DNA of 64,000 nt from Prauserella cavernicola (GTDB taxonomy: Bacteria > Actinomycetota > Actinomycetes > Mycobacteriales > Pseudonocardiaceae), in the NCBI RefSeq assembly GCF_016595675.1, contig NZ_JAENJH010000007.1, forward strand, positions 267,458 to 331,457, in the 5' to 3' direction. This document shows positions 59,545 through 64,000 of this stretch, one piece after another. The number at the start of each line of letters is the position of its first letter. The stretch's first letter is position 1. The position numbers and the translations under genes were made by a program. The notes below the pieces were generated by a model, which ran no database searches, was not told the DNA's origin, and saw nothing but the letters and a program-made list of their open reading frames with translations.

Positions 59545-60072
59545 ATGAAGGCGCTCGTGGTGTTCGAGTCCATGTTCGGCAACACCGAGGCGGTCGCGAG
59601 GGAGGTGGCAACCGGTCTCGCTCCGTACTGCACGGTGGAGGTCCGCAACGTCGACGACGCGGATCCCGTGGTCGCCGACGACGTGGGGCTCGTGGTCGCG
59701 GGCGGTCCGACGCACGCGTTCGGGCTCAGCAGGCCCCGCACCCGGAAGGCCGCGGCCGATCAGGCCGTCGGACCGCTGGTGTCGCGGCGCACCGGGCTGC
59801 GCGAATGGCTCACCGGGCTGGCTCCCGCGCCGCACGCCCTGTCCGCGACCTTCGGCACGCGCACGGCCACCCCACGGTGGTTGCCGGGCTCGGCGGCCAG
59901 GGGTGCGGCCAAGCGGCTGCGCGCGCGGGGCTACCGGATGCTCGCCGAGCCGGAGAACTTCACCGTGCACGGCACGCCCGGGCCATTGACCGCGGGCGAG
60001 CTGGAGCGCGCACGTCGCTGGGGTGAGCGACTCGGGGTGGTGTGGGCCGCGCAGGTGGGTACCCGGAGGTGA
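59545..60072 (+). CDS. Flavodoxin family protein
   Basis: 175 aa. The N-terminal strand-loop ALVVFESMFGNTEAVA contains the FMN phosphate loop S-x-x-G-N-T (9-14). VVAGGPTHAFGLSRPRTR near 57-74 is the second loop of this flavodoxin/nitric-oxide-synthase-like group. A basic stretch at 112-135 is unusual for a flavodoxin. ATG 59545 with GGAGG upstream. It precedes the universal stress protein and may be in one operon with it. Confidence 0.85.
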   Translation: MKALVVFESMFGNTEAVAREVATGLAPYCTVEVRNVDDADPVVADDVGLVVAGGPTHAFGLSRPRTRKAAADQAVGPLVSRRTGLREWLTGLAPAPHALSATFGTRTATPRWLPGSAARGAAKRLRARGYRMLAEPENFTVHGTPGPLTAGELERARRWGERLGVVWAAQVGTRR

Positions 60073-60099
60073 CCTGGAGACGAGCGCGGAGGGGGAGAC

Positions 60100-61014
60100 G
60101 TGGCCATCGGCGGTAGTGGCGGTATCGACGACGTGTCGCGCGGTCCGATCGTGGTCGGCACCGACGGCTCCGAGTCGGCGACGGCAGCGGTGCGCTGGGC
60201 GGCTCGGGTGGCCGAGCGGCGCGACCGCACGCTGCGGATCGTGCACGGCTTCGCCTACGTCCACGCGTTCTACGGCGGCGATCTGCCGGCGAGCGACGAG
60301 TTCGCCGAGGTGCTCACCGCCGAGGCGCGGCGCATCCTCGCCGACGCCAGGGACGTGGTGAAGTCCGTCGCGCCGGAAGTGGTGGTGGAGTCCCAGGCCA
60401 TCGACAACGAACCGATCCCGACACTGGTCGGGGAGTCGCGCACGGCGGACATGGTGGTGCTCGGGTCGTCGGGCAAGGGCGGCTTCACCGGCATGCTCGC
60501 GGGCTCCACGGCCGTGGCGCTCGCGAGCCACGCCGAGAGCCCGGTCGTGGTGGTGCGCGGCCGTGCCGACGCGACCGGGCCCGTGGTGGTGGGCGTCGAC
60601 GGCAGCCGGATCAGCGAGCGCGCGGTCCCGGCCGCGTTCCGGGAGGCGTCGTTGCGCGGCGTGCCGCTGGTCGCGGTCAACACGTGGCTGGACGTGGACT
60701 ACGCGGGTGTCTTCTCCCGCGCCGTGCTGGACGACGAGCGCGACGCGCGGGAGCAGGAGCAGCTCCTGCTGCTCGCCGAGCGGCTCGCGGGCTGGCAGGA
60801 GCGCTACCCCGACGTGGCCGTGGAGCGCGTGGTCGCCGTGGACCGGCCACGGGACCAGTTGCTCGACCGCGCGCGTTCGGCCTCGCTGGTCGTGGTGGGC
60901 AGCCGGGGCCGGGGAGGGTTTCGCGGTCTGCTGCTGGGATCGACCAGCCAGGCGCTGATCCACTACGCGGAGTGCCCGGTGATGGTGGTGCGTCCTCGGC
61001 TCGGCGACGAGTGA
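60100..61014 (+). CDS. Tandem-domain universal stress protein
   Basis: 304 aa from GTG 60100 (GGAGGGGG upstream). Two UspA domains, about 15-152 and 160-300, each with the ATP-binding loop G-x2-G-x9-G-S/T: GSSGKGGFTGMLAGSTA near 125-141 and GSRGRGGFRGLLLGSTS near 265-281. VVVGTDGSESA and VVVGVDGSRIS open the domains. Typical DosR-type or stationary-phase proteins of actinomycetes. 27 bp after the flavodoxin gene. Confidence 0.93.
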   Translation: MAIGGSGGIDDVSRGPIVVGTDGSESATAAVRWAARVAERRDRTLRIVHGFAYVHAFYGGDLPASDEFAEVLTAEARRILADARDVVKSVAPEVVVESQAIDNEPIPTLVGESRTADMVVLGSSGKGGFTGMLAGSTAVALASHAESPVVVVRGRADATGPVVVGVDGSRISERAVPAAFREASLRGVPLVAVNTWLDVDYAGVFSRAVLDDERDAREQEQLLLLAERLAGWQERYPDVAVERVVAVDRPRDQLLDRARSASLVVVGSRGRGGFRGLLLGSTSQALIHYAECPVMVVRPRLGDE

Positions 61015-61047
61015 GTTCTGGAGCACGCGTTCTGTTACTGTGGGCCG

Positions 61048-61692
61048 ATGCCCCGCCCGCGCGTGCACGACCTCGACCGCCTGCTCGACACGGCGGAGCG
61101 GCTCGTCGCGCAGTCCGGTGCGGGCACCCTGACGGTGCGCGGGCTCGCGACGGCCGCCGGCGTGCCGAACGGCACGATCTATCACGCCTTCGGCTCCGTC
61201 GGTGCGCTGCTCGGCCAGGTCTGGCTGCGGGCGGCCCGCGACGTCCTCGACCTGCAGACCGAACTGGCCGACGCGGCCGCGCGGGAGGGCACTCCGGCGG
61301 ACGCCGTGGTCGCCGCCGCCGACGCGCCCGCCGTGTTCGCGTGCCGGCGGCCCTCGGCCGCGCGGATGCTGCTCACGGTCAAGCGCGACGCGCTGCTGGG
61401 CCCGCAGCTGCCCACCGAGCTCGCCGACGACCTGCTGGCGCTGGACACGCGCGTGGTGGCGCTGCTCGTGCGGCTCGCTGAGCAGCTGTGGGGCCGCCGC
61501 GACGCCGCCGCTGTCGAGGTGCTCACCACGTGTGTCGTGGACCTGCCGACGGCGCTGCTGCGCAGGCCGCTCACCGCCGACCCGCCGCAGGCCGATCCCG
61601 ACGTCCGCGCGCGCCTGGCCGTGGCCGTGCGCGCGGTGCTCTCGCTCGCTCCACCCTCCGCCCGGACCCGACCCTCGACCCCCAAGGACTGA
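61048..61692 (+). CDS. TetR family transcriptional regulator
   Basis: 214 aa. HTH at about 10-56 (LDRLLDTAERLVAQSGAGTLTV, GVPNGTIYHAFGSVGALLG); ligand domain follows. ATG 61048. It directly precedes the crotonase gene (2 bp between stop and start), so it probably regulates that operon, perhaps in response to an acyl-CoA. Confidence 0.88.
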   Translation: MPRPRVHDLDRLLDTAERLVAQSGAGTLTVRGLATAAGVPNGTIYHAFGSVGALLGQVWLRAARDVLDLQTELADAAAREGTPADAVVAAADAPAVFACRRPSAARMLLTVKRDALLGPQLPTELADDLLALDTRVVALLVRLAEQLWGRRDAAAVEVLTTCVVDLPTALLRRPLTADPPQADPDVRARLAVAVRAVLSLAPPSARTRPSTPKD

Positions 61693-61694
61693 CC

Positions 61695-62351
61695 GTGCCC
61701 GTACTGCACCGCGAGGATCCCGTTTTCGTGCTCGACCTCGGCGACGACGAGAACCGCTTCTCCCCGGACTGGCTCCAGACCGTCCATTCGGCACTCGACA
61801 CCGTCGCCGGTGGCACCGATCCGGCCGCGTTGGTCACCGTCGGGCACGGCAAGTTCTACTCGAACGGGCTCGACCTGGAGTGGCTGTCGCGCCACGGCGA
61901 CCAGGCCCAGGGCTACGTCGGTGACGTGCACGAGCTGCTGGCGCGCGTGCTCACCTTCCCGGTGCCGACGGTCGCCGCCGTCAACGGGCACGCGTTCGGC
62001 GCGGGCGCCATGCTCGCCATGGCCCACGACTTCCGCGTGATGCGCACCGACCGCGGCTATTTCTGCTTCCCCGAGGCCGACATCAACATCCCGTTCACGC
62101 CGGGCATGGCGGCGCTCATCCAGAGCAAGCTGACGCCGTCGGCCGCCATCGCGACCATGACCACCGGGCGCCGGTTCGGCGGCCCGCAGGCGCGGGAGGT
62201 CGGTCTGGTCGACGACGTCGCCGACGAGTCGGCGTTGCTCGAGCAGGCCAGGAGTGTCGTGGTGTCGCTGGCTGGCAAGGATCGCGGCACGCTCGGCGCG
62301 ATCAAGGCCACCATGTTCGCGGGTGCGGTGAGTGCCCTGCGCTCGACGTGA
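61695..62351 (+). CDS. Enoyl-CoA hydratase/isomerase family protein (ECI-like)
   Basis: 218 aa from GTG 61695 (AAGGA upstream), 2 bp after the TetR stop. Crotonase fold: GHGKFYSNGLDLEWL near 50-64 and AAVNGHAFGAGAMLAMAHDF near 95-114 form the oxyanion hole; FCFPEADINIPFTPGM near 121-136 includes the Glu used by delta3-delta2-enoyl-CoA isomerases. The protein is closest in pattern to the ECI/PECI group. Presumably acts on unsaturated fatty acyl-CoA. Confidence 0.86.
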   Translation: MPVLHREDPVFVLDLGDDENRFSPDWLQTVHSALDTVAGGTDPAALVTVGHGKFYSNGLDLEWLSRHGDQAQGYVGDVHELLARVLTFPVPTVAAVNGHAFGAGAMLAMAHDFRVMRTDRGYFCFPEADINIPFTPGMAALIQSKLTPSAAIATMTTGRRFGGPQAREVGLVDDVADESALLEQARSVVVSLAGKDRGTLGAIKATMFAGAVSALRST

Positions 62352-62354
62352 CCG

Positions 62355-62685
62355 TCAGCGGCCGAGTGCCGCTGGAGCTGCTTGTTCGTCATGGTGGAGC
62401 GCCCCGTGATGTTGCGCTGTCTCGCCTCGGTGTAGAGCTGCTCGCGCGTCGGGCCGCCGGGCCCTCCCGGTGGCCCGGCCGCATTCCGCCGCGGCGTTGC
62501 GGCGAGGAGTCCTGTGTGGACGTCCTGCTCGCGCGCCGCGACTCGCCCGCCCGCGCCCGGTTCTTGGTGACCGCGAGGGCGGTGATCTCCTCGGCCCGCT
62601 CCTCACTCGCGCCGCGCTGCTCCTGCGAGGACGTGATGTGCTCGTACTGGCGCTCGCGCTTGTCGTTGCAGGCTTGCCGTTGCAC
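62355..62685 (-). pseudogene. Frameshifted KRERQYEH/plasmid-stabilisation-like small protein gene
   Basis: GTG 62685 with GGAAGG 9 bp upstream begins NDKRERQYEHITSSQEQRG, then EERAEEITALAVTKNRARAG, SRTSTQDSSPQRRGG, the pattern of small actinobacterial proteins annotated as plasmid stabilisation or Rho-N-type proteins. The frame breaks twice. Near 62451-62458 a missing base shifts to the frame reading TREQLYTEARQRNITGRSTM and NKQLQR; near 62368-62370 a second missing base would restore LQRALGR and the stop at 62355. Both shifts remove one G or C from short runs. Either a young pseudogene or two sequencing errors in an intact gene of about 110 codons. Confidence 0.75.
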
Positions 62686-62810
62686 GGATCCGCACCTTCC
62701 TGAGCTGCGATGTCTCCGTCCCAGGTTTCCCGGGGCCGCTGCCAGGCGCACAGCGGCTCCGGGCGCACCCAAAAGATGTATAACGACCTATACGGCTCGG
62801 CCCTGGCGCG

Positions 62811-63638
62811 TCACGTCAGCAGCGTCGCGGCGTGATCGGGAACGTAGTTCTGCAGCTCCCGGTCGGACCGTTCGTACCCGCCGTCGGCCGGGCGATCCGG
62901 CAACGTGAGCACCGGCCGGTGCACGTCCTGGTAGTCGATGGTCGACAGCAGATGCGCGATCATGTTGATGCGCCCGCTCCGCTTCTCCTCGCTCTCCACC
63001 ACGTACCAGGGCGCCTCGGCGGTGTCGGTGTGCACGAACATCTCGTCCTTGGCACGCGAGTAGTCGTCCCAGCGCGACATCGACTCCAGGTCGATGGGGG
63101 AGAGCTTCCAGCGCCGCAGTGGGTCGTCCAGCCGGGACCGGAACCGCCGCTCCTGCTCGTCCGCGCTCACCGAGAACCAGTACTTGCGCAGGATGATCCC
63201 GTCGTCCACGAGCAGCCGCTCGAAGATCGGGCACTGCTGCAGGAACCGGCGGTGCTGCTCCGGCGTGCAGAAACCCATCACCCGCTCGACCCCGGCGCGG
63301 TTGTACCAGCTGCGGTCCATCAGCACGATCTCGCCCGCCGCGGGCAGGTGCTCGATGTAGCGCTGGAAGTACCACTGCGTCTGCTCGCGCTCGGTCGGCG
63401 CGGGCAGTGCCACGATCCGGGCCACGCGGGGGTTGAGCCGTTCGGTGAACCGCCGGATCGTGCCACCCTTGCCCGCCGCGTCGCGGCCCTCGAAGACGAT
63501 CACCACCCGCTTGCCCTCACTGCGCACCCACTCCTGGAGCTTGTTCAGCTCCTGCTGCAGGCGGGTGAGCTCGCGCTGGTACACCTTGCCCGGCAGTTTC
63601 ACCGGTGTCGCCCGCCGGTCCTCGGCCTCGCTCGCCAT
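62811..63638 (-). CDS. ppk2: Polyphosphate kinase 2
   Basis: 275 aa from ATG 63638 (GAGGGG upstream); earlier in-frame starts lack a site. Walker [16 protein letters not shown] near 50-64, Walker [15 protein letters not shown] at 107-120, and the lid [18 protein letters not shown] near 190-207. Single-domain PPK2, probably class I, transferring phosphate between polyphosphate and nucleoside diphosphates. Cytoplasmic. Single gene. Confidence 0.93.
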   Translation of the reverse strand: MASEAEDRRATPVKLPGKVYQRELTRLQQELNKLQEWVRSEGKRVVIVFEGRDAAGKGGTIRRFTERLNPRVARIVALPAPTEREQTQWYFQRYIEHLPAAGEIVLMDRSWYNRAGVERVMGFCTPEQHRRFLQQCPIFERLLVDDGIILRKYWFSVSADEQERRFRSRLDDPLRRWKLSPIDLESMSRWDDYSRAKDEMFVHTDTAEAPWYVVESEEKRSGRINMIAHLLSTIDYQDVHRPVLTLPDRPADGGYERSDRELQNYVPDHAATLLT

Positions 63639-63855
63639 CCCGTTCGTCACCCCTCGTCTCGCGTTCGCTGTTGCCAGCATCCTGCCGGGTGGCGCGCCCG
63701 GCAATCCAGAGCCCTACGGCCTCCCGTCGAGGTGGCTGAGCTGCGCTGACAACGCGTGGTTGTCGGCGGTCCGGTGTGTCGGTTGTTGGACGCCGCGCCC
63801 GCCCCCGGGATCGAATGCCGCCGTCACCCGTCCCGCGCTTCCCGAGGAGCACGCC

Positions 63856-64000
63856 GTGTCCGCTTTCGTCCATCTGCATGTGCACACCGAGTATTCGATG
63901 CTCGATGGTGCGGCGAAGATCGCTCCGTTGTTCGCGGAGGCGTCGCGGTTGGGGATGCCGGCGGTGGGGATGACCGACCACGGCAACATGTACGGGGCGG
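63856..64000 (+). CDS. dnaE: DNA polymerase III alpha subunit, 5' end only
   Basis: Starts at GTG 63856 with GAGGAG at 63844-63849 and runs off the window. The 48 visible codons encode the start of the PHP domain: [15 protein letters not shown] (first metal histidines) and [10 protein letters not shown]. This is the N-terminus of the actinobacterial replicative polymerase. The third-position G/T choice (TTG, GGG, GCG) differs from upstream genes, as is common for dnaE starts. Only the first 4 percent is present. Confidence 0.92.
   Translation, partial: MSAFVHLHVHTEYSMLDGAAKIAPLFAEASRLGMPAVGMTDHGNMYGA

Noticed and set aside
59035..61794. Long minus-strand open frame opposite hydrolase, flavodoxin, universal stress protein and TetR genes
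   Set aside because: Antisense artefact of high GC; the plus-strand genes have clear motifs and ribosome sites.
1..64000. tRNA/rRNA genes, insertion sequences, prophage or CRISPR arrays
   Set aside because: None was recognised by eye: no CCA-ended cloverleaf, transposase motif, integrase or repeat-spacer pattern.

Overview
The window is chromosomal DNA of a very GC-rich actinomycete, most likely of the Pseudonocardiaceae type (Saccharomonospora/Amycolatopsis/Prauserella-like; genus not provable from sequence alone). Supporting signs are strong G/C third positions, many GTG starts and 1-4 bp stop/start overlaps, IdeR/DtxR-type iron boxes, an F420/deazaflavin-type nitroreductase, SigK/RskA, GAF-ANTAR and SpoIIE/STAS regulators, and the 5' end of dnaE at the right edge. 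No tRNA, rRNA, CRISPR array, insertion sequence or phage gene was seen.

Layout. 1-3.6 kb: formamidase, urea/amide channel and NAD formate dehydrogenase, an apparent amide-to-CO2 pathway. 3.6-10.6 kb: NADAR protein, two secreted cell-wall hydrolases (M23, M15-like), a membrane HTH/NBR1-Ig protein, a two-domain glyoxalase, an aldehyde dehydrogenase. 10.7-14.7 kb: iron-siderophore locus (two FecCD permeases converging on a Tat lipoprotein and an FhuF-type reductase); both promoters carry an iron box over the -10 of an apparently leaderless mRNA. 15.3-22.9 kb: a translationally coupled operon of tripartite tricarboxylate transporter (TctCBA), CoA-transferase and citryl-CoA-lyase-like enzyme, divergent from an IclR regulator, a RraA/HMG-aldolase-like protein and a 2-hydroxyacid dehydrogenase. 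23-25.2 kb: MMPL exporter. 25.2-27.1 kb: OtnC/OtnK four-carbon acid-sugar pair. 27.2-28.5 kb: SDR-like protein divergent from an HxlR regulator. 28.5-30.1 kb: APH(3'')-type phosphotransferase and a membrane protein. 30.3-33.9 kb: GntP permease, second CoA-transferase and LysR regulator.

35.8-50.4 kb is the most interesting part. A partner-switching set (degenerate HATPase, STAS without phosphoacceptor, GAF-SpoIIE phosphatase, normal STAS) includes a B12-binding protein with the Wx9EH signature of CarH photoreceptors. Next to it lies a MerR-B12 (LitR/CarH-like) regulator, divergent from an epimerase/CPBP/SRPBCC operon. Then come a GAF-ANTAR protein, SigK/RskA, and two divergent operons for lipid modification (two CFA-synthase-like enzymes, DUF1365, FAD oxidase, DUF1295), resembling singlet-oxygen/furan-fatty-acid gene sets of other bacteria. 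The whole looks like a light- and photo-oxidation-responsive island.

50.4-64 kb: aldo-keto reductase, flavoprotein monooxygenase, TMEM175-like channel, ABC-F protein with a long leader, DinB protein, Nramp-like transporter lacking the metal-site motif with a 30-residue membrane microprotein, SigG-like ECF factor divergent from a hydrolase, flavodoxin, universal stress protein, TetR regulator with a crotonase, a frameshifted KRERQYEH-type gene, PPK2 and the start of dnaE.
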